A stretch of DNA of 36,087 nucleotides, taken from Neisseria shayeganii 871. GTDB lineage: Bacteria; Pseudomonadota; Gammaproteobacteria; Burkholderiales; Neisseriaceae. A program made the translations under genes and the position numbers. How positions within the stretch are numbered: the stretch's first letter is position 1; the number at the start of each line of letters is the position of its first letter. The stretch is from contig NZ_JH164926.1 of assembly GCF_000226875.1 (NCBI RefSeq), positions 2,243,020-2,279,106 on the forward strand, written 5' to 3'. Shown in pieces: positions 13,972 to 20,725 of this stretch. Below the pieces are notes generated by a model. The model was not told the origin of the DNA, did no database searches, and was given only the letters and a program-made list of their open reading frames with translations.

Positions 13972-14110
13972 AGGCTCACTCCAAGAGGGCGGTTTGACAC
14001 GCTGCGCCAGTCAAACCAGCCAGCGCAGCCAGATGGACATCTTGCCAGCATGTTCTGCGTCCCCTTGGGGGATAAGGCCGCAGATGCGGGTTTTGAGCAA
14101 CAATACCGCC
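13972..14110. mobile_element. Chimeric MITE debris (MITE-B interior plus MITE-A-like end)
   Basis: 13972-14060 aligns with 3256-3345 of MITE-B (AGGCTCACTC.AAGAGGGCGG, then TTTGACACGCTGCGC.AGTC and AACCAGCCAGCGCAGC). It lacks the GGGTCTGTTGA ends. 14079-14100 (GGCCGCAGATGCGGGTTTTG) resembles the right end of MITE-A. This looks like overlapping old insertions. Confidence 0.55.
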
Positions 14111-14145
14111 GCAACGCTCGGTGACGGCATGCCCTAAAGTTTCAA

Positions 14146-15516
14146 CTACTGTGCAATAGGGATATTGTCTCCGTTTGGAACGTCGGCGGCGGTTTCTGCT
14201 GCTGCGGATGGTTCGGCTAGGTCGAGGCGCACGGAAAAGGTGCTGCCCACGCCGACGGTGCTGTCGATTTCCAGCCGGGTGTTGTGTTCGGCCAAAGCGT
14301 GTTTGGTGATGGCCAGTCCGAGGCCGGTGCCGCCGCTTTGGCGGCTGCGGCCGGGATCGACGCGGTAGAAGCGTTCGGTGAGGCGCGGCAGGTGTTCGGG
14401 CGCGATGCCGGGGCCGCTGTCGCAAATGCTGAAACGGGCCTGCGGCGGCAGGGTGCCGCCCTCCGCCGCCAAAACAATCTGGATGCGGCCGCCGGCGGGC
14501 GTGTAGCGCACGGCATTGAAGGCCAGGTTGCTCAGGGCGCTGTAGAGGTCTGCCTGTATGCCCTGCATGATGAGGCCGGGCGCAATGTCGGCTTCGATGG
14601 CGTGCTGCCCCTGCGACAGGGCGCGGGCTGCTTCGGCTACCTGAAAACAGAGGGCGGACAGATCCAGCGGCCGGTATTCGGCGCTGTCGGCGGTGCGGCT
14701 TTCCAGCCGCGAGAGGGTGAGCAGGTCGGCCAGAAGGTGGAGCATGCGCTCGCCCTCTTTGCGCATCAGGGCGATGAATGTCTGCTGCTGTTCGCGCGGC
14801 AAATCGGGCATGTCGGCCAAGGTTTCGAGAAAGCCGTTGATGACGGTGAGCGGGGTGCGCAGTTCGTGCGACACATTGGCCACGAAGGCGGTGCGGGTGG
14901 CATTGAGCTGTTCGGCGGCGCTGATGTCTTGGCTGATGAGCAGGTCGGCGCCGTTTTCAAACGGGGTGCGGGTGAGCGCGAGGGTGCGCGGGCGTTGGCG
15001 GGCGTCAGGCAGGGAGAGTTTGAGCGGCCGGCTCTCTTCGGCCGGGGCATTCAGGAAGCGGTGGAATTCGGGGGCGCGGATCAGGTTGCCGAGTATGCCG
15101 CCGCGGTCGCTCTCTTGCAGATTGAGGTGCTCGGCGGCGAGGCGGTTCATCCATTCGATGCGGCCGTCGCGATCCAGAATCATCACGCCGTTGGGCATGG
15201 TTTCGGCGGCGCGGTTGAAGCGCTGCAGGGCGGAGGCCAGCTGCTGTTTGCGCTTTTTGCGGCTTTTGGCCTGCGCCAGCAGGGTGTCGAACACATCCTG
15301 CCAGATGCCGCGACCTTCGGGAATCCGCCGCAGTTTGGGGCTGGCCAGCCAGCGGCGCAGCTTTTGCAGATACAGCAGATGCCGCCACAACCACACGGCC
15401 AACACCAGCGCGAGGGCGGCAAACAGGCCGGTGAGGCCGCCCGCCACCCAGCCCACGCCGGCGGCGGTGAGCAGGGTGAGGAGCAAATCGGCCAGATGGC
15501 TGCGCAAGGGGGTCAT
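14146..15516 (-). CDS. phoR: Phosphate regulon sensor histidine kinase
   Basis: A 456-residue membrane histidine kinase. Two N-terminal hydrophobic segments (about residues 9-45) are followed by a basic linker, a PAS domain at about residues 95-205 (NRAAETMPNGVMILDRDGRIEWMN), and the HisKA H-box FVANVSHELRTPLT with phospho-acceptor His 217. The ATPase domain has the N-box LSNLAFNAVRYTP, the G1 box DSGPGIAP and the G2 box GGTGLGLAI. PhoR phosphorylates PhoB when phosphate is low. It is the last gene of the pst-pho unit, 27 bases after phoB. The C-terminal tail (EPSAAAETAADVPNGDNIPIAQ) is variable. No phoU is present in the window, although PhoU normally links the Pst transporter to PhoR. Confidence 0.92.
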   Translation of the reverse strand: MTPLRSHLADLLLTLLTAAGVGWVAGGLTGLFAALALVLAVWLWRHLLYLQKLRRWLASPKLRRIPEGRGIWQDVFDTLLAQAKSRKKRKQQLASALQRFNRAAETMPNGVMILDRDGRIEWMNRLAAEHLNLQESDRGGILGNLIRAPEFHRFLNAPAEESRPLKLSLPDARQRPRTLALTRTPFENGADLLISQDISAAEQLNATRTAFVANVSHELRTPLTVINGFLETLADMPDLPREQQQTFIALMRKEGERMLHLLADLLTLSRLESRTADSAEYRPLDLSALCFQVAEAARALSQGQHAIEADIAPGLIMQGIQADLYSALSNLAFNAVRYTPAGGRIQIVLAAEGGTLPPQARFSICDSGPGIAPEHLPRLTERFYRVDPGRSRQSGGTGLGLAITKHALAEHNTRLEIDSTVGVGSTFSVRLDLAEPSAAAETAADVPNGDNIPIAQ

Positions 15517-15524
15517 GGCGGCGC

Positions 15525-15536
15525 TTCAGGTAGCCT
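15525..15536 (-). repeat. DUS, Eikenella dialect, in the phoB-phoR gap
   Basis: Exact TTCAGGTAGCCT within the 27-base space between the two genes. Confidence 0.85.
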
Positions 15537-15543
15537 GAGAGGC

Positions 15544-16239
15544 TCAGGCATCGGTGGCGGAGAAGCGGTAGCCGCTGCCGCGCACGGTCTGCACCCAACC
15601 GTCGCAACCGCCCGGCTCGAGACTGAGGCGCAGGCGGCGGATGTGCACGTCCACCGTGCGCTCTTCCAAAAACACATGGTCGCCCCACACCCAGTCCAAG
15701 AGCTGGCGGCGGCTGTACACGCGGTCGGGATGGGTCATGAAAAAATGCAGCAGGCGGAATTCGGTGGGGCCGAAAGGCAGGGTTTCGCCACGGGCGGACA
15801 CGCGCTGTTCGGCGGGGTCGAGCAGCAAATGGCCGACCCGTATCTGCTCCTGCGTTTTTTGCGGTGCGCGGCGGCGCAGGAGGGCGTTGATGCGGGCCAC
15901 CAGCTCGCGGGGGGAAAACGGTTTGGTGATGTAGTCGTCCGCCCCTTGGTTCAAGCCCAGCTCTTTGTCGGCTTCTTCGCCGCGGGCGGTGAGCAGAATC
16001 AGCGGCAGCTCGCGGCTGCGGGGGTCGCGGCGCAGCTGTTTGGCAAAATCGACGCCGGAGAGCCCGGGCAGCATCCAATCCAGCAACACCACATCGGGCA
16101 ATTCTTCGGCAATCAGGGGCTTGGCGGCTTCCACGCTCTCCACGCAGCTGACGCGAAAACCGGCCTGCTCCAGCGTGAAGCGGATCAGGGCGGTGATGGC
16201 GGCTTCGTCTTCAACCAACAGGATATGGGCTTGCGGCAT
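15544..16239 (-). CDS. phoB: Phosphate regulon response regulator
   Basis: A 231-residue OmpR-class response regulator. The receiver domain has acidic Glu10/Asp11, phospho-acceptor Asp54 (VVLLDWMLPG), Thr84 and Lys106 (YITKPF). The C-terminal winged helix (about 128-228) contains LLHFFMTHPDRVYSRRQLLDWVWGD, ERTVDVHIRRLRLSL and the wing VRGSGYRFS. When phosphorylated by PhoR it activates Pho-regulon genes, including pst. GGAGGAG is placed well before the ATG at 16239. It lies 30 bases after pstB on the minus strand, between transporter and sensor genes, so the uptake system and its control are encoded together. Confidence 0.94.
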   Translation of the reverse strand: MPQAHILLVEDEAAITALIRFTLEQAGFRVSCVESVEAAKPLIAEELPDVVLLDWMLPGLSGVDFAKQLRRDPRSRELPLILLTARGEEADKELGLNQGADDYITKPFSPRELVARINALLRRRAPQKTQEQIRVGHLLLDPAEQRVSARGETLPFGPTEFRLLHFFMTHPDRVYSRRQLLDWVWGDHVFLEERTVDVHIRRLRLSLEPGGCDGWVQTVRGSGYRFSATDA

Positions 16240-16269
16240 GATGGCTCCTCCAACAGGGCAGGCGGCAGT

Positions 16270-17028
16270 TTAACCGAACTTGCCGGTGATGTAATCTTCG
16301 GTGGCTTGGCGCTGCGGTTTGGTAAACACCTGCTTGGTGTCGCCCACTTCGACCAATTCGCCCAGATACATATAGGCGGTGAAGTCCGATACGCGGGCGG
16401 CCTGCTGCATATTGTGGGTAACGATGGCGATGGTGTAGTCGTTTTTCAGCTCGCTCACCAATTCTTCGATGTGGGCGGTGGAAATCGGATCCAGCGCGGA
16501 AGTGGGCTCGTCCAACAGCAGCACTTCAGGTTTGCAGGCCACGGCTCGGGCAATGCACAGGCGCTGCTGCTGGCCGCCGGAGAGCGAATGGCCCGACTGT
16601 TTGAGCTTGTCTTTCACTTCGCCCCACAGCGCGGCCTTTTTTAGTGCCCACTCCACGCGGTCGTCCAAATCGCTTTTGCCGAGTTTTTCGTAGAGTTTTA
16701 CGCCGAAGGTAACGTTGTCGTAAATGCTCATCGGAAAGGGCGTCGGTTTTTGGAACACCATGCCCACCTTGGCGCGCAGCAGGTTGAGGTCCACGTTTTT
16801 ATCGAGAATGTTTTGCCCGTCGAGCAGCAATTCGCCTTCGGCCTTCATATCGGGATAAAGGTCGTACATGCGGTTGAAGGTGCGCAGCAGGGTGGATTTG
16901 CCGCAGCCGGAAGGGCCGATAAAGGCGGTGACCCGGTTGGCGGGAATATCCAAACAAATATTTTTCAGCGCGTGAAAGCGGCCGTAGTGGAAATGGAAGT
17001 GGCGGACGCTGATTTTGGGCGTGGACAT
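16270..17028 (-). CDS. pstB: Phosphate ABC transporter ATP-binding protein
   Basis: A 252-residue ABC ATPase specific for the Pst system. Walker A is GPSGCGKSTLL (near residue 38), followed by the PstB-typical FNRMYDLYP and GMVFQKPTPFPMSIYDNV (Q-loop). The ABC signature is LSGGQQQRLCIARA, Walker B VLLLDEPTSALD, and the H-loop IVTHNMQQAARVSD. It energises phosphate import through PstC-PstA. AGGAAAG precedes the ATG at 17028. It follows pstA with a 58-base gap that contains a DUS. Confidence 0.95.
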   Translation of the reverse strand: MSTPKISVRHFHFHYGRFHALKNICLDIPANRVTAFIGPSGCGKSTLLRTFNRMYDLYPDMKAEGELLLDGQNILDKNVDLNLLRAKVGMVFQKPTPFPMSIYDNVTFGVKLYEKLGKSDLDDRVEWALKKAALWGEVKDKLKQSGHSLSGGQQQRLCIARAVACKPEVLLLDEPTSALDPISTAHIEELVSELKNDYTIAIVTHNMQQAARVSDFTAYMYLGELVEVGDTKQVFTKPQRQATEDYITGKFG

Positions 17029-17051
17029 AAAAATCTTTCCTCGAAACGGTT

Positions 17052-17063
17052 TTCAGGTAGCCT
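17052..17063 (-). repeat. DUS, Eikenella dialect, in the pstA-pstB gap
   Basis: Exact TTCAGGTAGCCT inside the operon. Confidence 0.85.
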
Positions 17064-17086
17064 CAGGCGGCCGGCCTGCACAGGGT

Positions 17087-17938
17087 TTAGTGTTTGTTGC
17101 GCGCCAGCACACGGGCGGCGATATTGGCGGCCAACACCGTGAGCGCAATCAGCAGGGCGGCGGCCCAGGCCAAGCTGTGCCAGTCTTCGTAGGGCGACAT
17201 GGCAAACTGGTAGATCACATTGGGCAGATTGGCCATCGGCTGGTTCATGTCGGTGCTGAAAAACTGGTTGTTCAGCGCGGTAAACAGCAGCGGCGCGGTT
17301 TCGCCGGAAATGCGGGCGAAGGCCAGCAGCACGCCGGTGAGCACGCCGGCTTTGGCCGCACGCAGGGTGACCATGCTCACCAGCTTCCATTTCGGCGTGC
17401 CCAAGGCATAGGCCGCTTCGCGCAGGCTGTCGGGCACCAGCCGCAACATGTTTTCGGTGGTGCGCACCACCACCGGCACCACCAGCAGCGAAAGCGCCAG
17501 CGCGCCGGCCCAGCCGGAAAAATGCCCCTGCTGCACCACCACCAGCCCGTACACAAACAGGCCGATCACAATCGAGGGTGCGGAGAGCAGGATGTCGTTC
17601 ATAAAACGGGTGGCGGCGGCCAGCTTGCTGCGGCGGCCGAATTCGGCCAGAAAAATGCCGCACAAAATGCCCACCGGCGTGCCGATGAACAGGCCGAACA
17701 GGGTAATCAGCAGGCTGCCCCAAATGGCGTTGCGCAGGCCGCCTGCCATGCCCGGCGGCGGCGTATCCAAGCGGAAAACCTCCGTGCCCAAGCCGCTGAA
17801 ACCTTGGTAAAACAGGGTGTGGAAAATCCAGCCCAGCCAAAACAAGCCGAAGGCCATGGTCAGCCAGGCCATGCTCAAATGAAAACGGTTGAACAGGCGA
17901 CGGCGGCGGTAAACGGAGTTGCTGAAGGTTTTTTGCAT
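17087..17938 (-). CDS. pstA: Phosphate ABC transporter permease PstA
   Basis: A 283-residue inner-membrane permease with six predicted transmembrane segments. PstA landmarks are GGLRNAIWGSLLITLFGLFIGTPVGILCGIFLAEFGR, FMNDILLSAPSIVIGLFVY, the EAA-type cytoplasmic loop REAAYALGTPKWKLVSMVTLRAAKAGVLTGVLLAFARISGETAPLLFTA, and a C-terminal segment ALLIALTVLAANIAARVLA. It pairs with PstC to form the phosphate channel. AAGGA lies 8 bases before the ATG at 17938. A DUS and a MITE-A copy occupy the 212-base gap to pstC. Confidence 0.94.
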   Translation of the reverse strand: MQKTFSNSVYRRRRLFNRFHLSMAWLTMAFGLFWLGWIFHTLFYQGFSGLGTEVFRLDTPPPGMAGGLRNAIWGSLLITLFGLFIGTPVGILCGIFLAEFGRRSKLAAATRFMNDILLSAPSIVIGLFVYGLVVVQQGHFSGWAGALALSLLVVPVVVRTTENMLRLVPDSLREAAYALGTPKWKLVSMVTLRAAKAGVLTGVLLAFARISGETAPLLFTALNNQFFSTDMNQPMANLPNVIYQFAMSPYEDWHSLAWAAALLIALTVLAANIAARVLARNKH

Positions 17939-17967
17939 CGGGTTATCCTTGTTTCGGGCAGGCGGCT

Positions 17968-17979
17968 TTCAGGTAGCCT
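17968..17979 (-). repeat. DUS, Eikenella dialect, target of a MITE-A insertion
   Basis: Exact TTCAGGTAGCCT. Its last five bases (AGCCT) are repeated on the far side of the MITE at 18147-18151, so the element seems to have inserted at the end of this DUS. Confidence 0.8.
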
Positions 17980-18146
17980 GAGACCTTTGCAAAACCTCCA
18001 GATGTGGATGCAGTTCAAGGCGTAGCAGCGCAGCGAACGTGAACGTCAGGAATCCCTGTGGGACAGACCTATCATCTAGATAGGCAAGTGAGCGAGCAGC
18101 GCACAACGCAGAAATGCGCCGCAGATGGGGGTTTTGCAAAGGTCTC
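17980..18146. mobile_element. MITE-A copy 3 (167 bp) between pstC and pstA
   Basis: GAGACCTTTGCAAAACC and its complement form the ends, and the interior is of the longer type (GTGAACGTCAGGAATCCC present). It is flanked by AGCCT on both sides (17975-17979 and 18147-18151). Its right edge touches the pstC stop codon (18151-18153). In the transcript it can fold into a long terminal stem, with possible effects on pstA expression or mRNA stability. Confidence 0.88.
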
Positions 18147-18150
18147 AGCC

Positions 18151-19110
18151 TCAATGCCGCCGCCCTTCGTTGCGCTGCATCCGCAGCAGCATCAGTTTGG
18201 CAATACACAGCACCACAAAGGTAATCACAAACAGAATCAGACCCAGATACAGCAGCGAAGACAGGTGCAGCGGATCCACCGCTTCGGCAAATTCGTTGGC
18301 CAGCGCCGAGGTAATCGACACCCCCGAGTGGTAGAGGCTGGGGCTGATGTTGAAGGTGTTGCCGATCACAAAGGTCACCGCCATGGTTTCGCCCAAGGCG
18401 CGCCCCAAGCCGAGAATGATGCCGCCCACCACGCCGGTTTTGGTGTAGGGCAGCACCACATGGCGCACCACTTCCCATTTGGTGCTGCCCAGGCCGTAGG
18501 CGGACTCCTTCAGCATCACCGGCGTGATTTCAAACACATCGCGCATCACCGAAGCGATAAACGGGATGATCATGACCGCCAGAATCAGGCCGGCGGCAAA
18601 CAAGCCGATGCCCATCGGCGCGCCCTGAAACAGCACCCCCGCCAGCGGCAGGCGGCCGAAGGTTTGGATAAAAAACGGCTGGATGTATTCGGAAAACACC
18701 GGCGCAAACACAAACAGGCCCCACATGCCGTAAATAATCGACGGAATCCCCGCCAGCAATTCCACGCAGATGCCCAAGGGCCGCCGCAGCCACAGCGGGC
18801 ACAATTCGGTGAGGAACACCGCGATGCCGAAGCTCACCGGCACCGCAATCAAGAGCGCAATCGCCGAGGTGGCCAGCGTGCCGTACACCGGCGCCAAGGC
18901 GCCGTAGCTGCCCTGCACCGTGTCCCAATCGGAAGAGGTGAAAAAACCCAGGCCGAAGGTGCGCATGCTCGGCAGCGCGCCCAGCACCAGCGAAATCAGA
19001 ATCCCGCCCAAGCTGGCCAGCACCAGCAGCGCAAACAGCCGCGTGGTGCCGACAAACAACCGGTCGTACAGGCCTTGCTGCCTGAGTCTGTCGGATTGCA
19101 GGGTGTCCAT
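18151..19110 (-). CDS. pstC: Phosphate ABC transporter permease PstC
   Basis: A 319-residue permease with six or more membrane segments and the PstC signature regions: LLVLASLGGILISLVLGALPSM, GALAPVYGTLATSAIALLIAVPVSFGIAVFLTELCP, ELLAGIPSIIYGMWGLFVFAPVF, and the EAA loop MLKESAYGLGSTKWEVVRHVVLPYTKTGVVGGIILGLGRALGETMAVTFVIGN. I use the ATG at 19110, preceded by AAAGGCGG, rather than the longer upstream frame. It is the first gene of the minus-strand unit pstC-pstA-pstB-phoB-phoR. The usual pstS is not upstream; an unrelated M16-family gene and a DUS terminator are there instead. Confidence 0.93.
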   Translation of the reverse strand: MDTLQSDRLRQQGLYDRLFVGTTRLFALLVLASLGGILISLVLGALPSMRTFGLGFFTSSDWDTVQGSYGALAPVYGTLATSAIALLIAVPVSFGIAVFLTELCPLWLRRPLGICVELLAGIPSIIYGMWGLFVFAPVFSEYIQPFFIQTFGRLPLAGVLFQGAPMGIGLFAAGLILAVMIIPFIASVMRDVFEITPVMLKESAYGLGSTKWEVVRHVVLPYTKTGVVGGIILGLGRALGETMAVTFVIGNTFNISPSLYHSGVSITSALANEFAEAVDPLHLSSLLYLGLILFVITFVVLCIAKLMLLRMQRNEGRRH

Positions 19111-19175
19111 GAGAAAGCCGCCTTTCGTGAAACGGTTACGCAGCCGGGGCTGCAGAGAAGACGGCGGCAGTGTAG

Positions 19176-19202
19176 GCAACAATTGTTGCAGCAGCATGAC
19201 AA
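19176..19202 (-). promoter_or_regulatory. Candidate control region of the pst operon
   Basis: GCAACAATTGTTGC (19176-19189) is a perfect 14-base palindrome. Overlapping it on the minus strand is TTGTCAT-GCTG-CTGCAAC (19185-19202), which resembles two CTGTCAT-like PhoB half-sites at the usual 11-base period, though the AT-rich spacer is absent. It lies 66-92 bases before the pstC start. A Pho box is plausible but unproven. Confidence 0.35.
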
Positions 19203-19243
19203 AGCGGGAAAACAGATTCCCGCCGCTGCCAAGCCAAACAAAC

Positions 19244-19271
19244 AGGCTACCTGAAAGCCTTCAGGTAGCCT
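19244..19271. terminator. Inverted Eikenella DUS pair, terminator of the M16-family gene
   Basis: AGGCTACCTGAA (19244-19255) and its complement (19260-19271) form a stem extended by flanking ACA/TGT, between the M16-family stop and pstC. It should isolate pst transcription from the gene upstream. Confidence 0.7.
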
Positions 19272-19299
19272 GTTGTCGGTTTGGTTGGTGGTGGCGGCT

Positions 19300-20601
19300 T
19301 TACTGGGGCGCGCCGACGGTCACGGTATTCAGTTTCTCCGCCTGCAGGCGCCGCTGCCAAGCCTGCCTGATGTCTTCGGTGCTGACGGCGGCCACGGCGG
19401 CGGGATAGCGGGTGAGGAAATCGTCGGGCAGATTGCCGAAGCCGATTTGAATCAGATAGCCGGTCAGCTCGGCGTTGGTGTCGAAACGCAGGGGGAAGCT
19501 GCCCACCAGATTGGCTTTGGCCTGCGCCAGCTCGGCCTCGGTGGGGCCTTGGGCGATGAAATCGGCCAATACCTGACGGGTAGCGGCCAAGGCGGCTTGG
19601 GCATTGGCTTTCTCGGTGGCGAAGCTGATGCTGAAGGGGCCGGGCTGGCGCATCGGCGCGAGGTCGGAAGACACGCCGTAGGTGTAGCCGTGGCGGTCGC
19701 GCAGGGTCTGCATCAGGCGGCTGTCGAAACCGCCGCCGCCGAGGATGTAGTTGCCCACCAGCAGCGGGTAGTAGTCAGGGTCGTTGTGGCGGATCAGCGG
19801 CAGGGTGAGGCGGATGTGGGTTTGGCTTTCGGGGTGGGGCAGATGGCGCTGGCCGCCGCTGCGCTCGGTCGGCGCGGGTACGGCGGGCAGGGCGGTGCCT
19901 ACCGGCAGATCGCGGGTGAGCTGCGCCACAATGGCTTCGGCGCGACTGCGGTCGAGATCGCCGACCATCGCGATGACTGCATTGCGGCGGGTGAAGTGGC
20001 GACGGTGGAAAGTGCGCATATCGGCCACGCTGACGGCGCGGATGCTGCGCTCGCTGCTGCGGGCGGCGAAGCCGTAGGGATGGGCGCCGTAGTTCAGCTC
20101 GGCGGCGGCGCGCTGGCTCAGATACTCGGGGCGGGTGAGGTTTTGCTTCAACGAGGCCACGGCACGGTCTTGCTCGCGGCGCAACACGGCAGGGTCGAAG
20201 CGCGGTTCCACCAGAATATCGCGCATCAGGGCCACGGCGGGCGCCAGCACTTCGGGCTTGGACAGGCTGCGCAGGGCCACGCCTGCACGCTCGGTGCCGC
20301 CGTAGCTGCCGAGGCTGACGGCCAAATCGCTGCCGCGCTCGTGCAGGGCTTCTTCGTCGAGACGGCGGGTGCCGGCGTCCATCAGGGCGGCGGTGAAACC
20401 GGCCACGCCGATTTTGTCGGCACGGTCGCGCGCACTGCCGGCGTCGAAGGCAATATGGATGTCCACAATCGGGTTGTCGTGCCGTTCCACCAACAGCACG
20501 CGGGTGCCGTCGGCGGTTTGCCAGCGCTGGATGGGGACGGATTCCGCCGCCGCGGCCAACGGCAACAGGGCGGCAAACAATAAGGGAAACAGTTTCTGCA
20601 T
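19300..20601 (-). CDS. M16-family protein lacking the zinc-binding motif
   Basis: A 433-residue exported protein of the pitrilysin/insulinase (M16) clan. A signal peptide (MQKLFPLLFAALLPLAAAAE) precedes the M16 N-terminal domain (VERHDNPIVDIHIAFDAGSARD) and the C-terminal M16 domain (RLTLPLIRHNDPDYYPLLVGNYILGGGGFDSRLMQTLRDRHGYTYGVSS). The place of the HxxEH zinc site reads GVAGFTAALMDAGT (residues 65-78): both His and the Glu are replaced. It is therefore the inactive-subunit type, which usually pairs with an active M16 neighbour such as a PqqL-like protein, but none is present here. AGGA spaces best to the second of two ATGs (20601); 20604 is possible. Confidence 0.85.
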   Translation of the reverse strand: MQKLFPLLFAALLPLAAAAESVPIQRWQTADGTRVLLVERHDNPIVDIHIAFDAGSARDRADKIGVAGFTAALMDAGTRRLDEEALHERGSDLAVSLGSYGGTERAGVALRSLSKPEVLAPAVALMRDILVEPRFDPAVLRREQDRAVASLKQNLTRPEYLSQRAAAELNYGAHPYGFAARSSERSIRAVSVADMRTFHRRHFTRRNAVIAMVGDLDRSRAEAIVAQLTRDLPVGTALPAVPAPTERSGGQRHLPHPESQTHIRLTLPLIRHNDPDYYPLLVGNYILGGGGFDSRLMQTLRDRHGYTYGVSSDLAPMRQPGPFSISFATEKANAQAALAATRQVLADFIAQGPTEAELAQAKANLVGSFPLRFDTNAELTGYLIQIGFGNLPDDFLTRYPAAVAAVSTEDIRQAWQRRLQAEKLNTVTVGAPQ

Positions 20602-20646
20602 CATGATTCCTGGTAACAATGGCTTTCAGGTAGCCCGAACGTGCCC

Positions 20647-20676
20647 ACTATAGCGGGGAACACGGTATTCGGACAA
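20647..20676 (-). promoter_or_regulatory. Promoter of the M16-family gene
   Basis: On the minus strand, TTGTCC (20671-20676), an 18-base spacer and TATAGT (20647-20652) lie 46 bases before the start. An 11/12 DUS match sits in the leader (20625 region). Confidence 0.45.
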
Positions 20677-20725
20677 GGCGCAGGCCCCGCCGAAGGGCAG
20701 AGCCTGCTGGTACGCCGACCGAATG

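Noticed and set aside
14284..16644. Plus-strand open frame of 786 codons
   Set aside because: It is antisense to phoR, phoB and part of pstB, all of which have full family motifs. Its product is a low-complexity Gly/Ala/Gln/His-rich translation typical of GC-rich antisense frames.
19273..20583. Plus-strand open frame of 436 codons
   Set aside because: Antisense shadow of the M16-family gene; Gly/His-rich and without a ribosome site.
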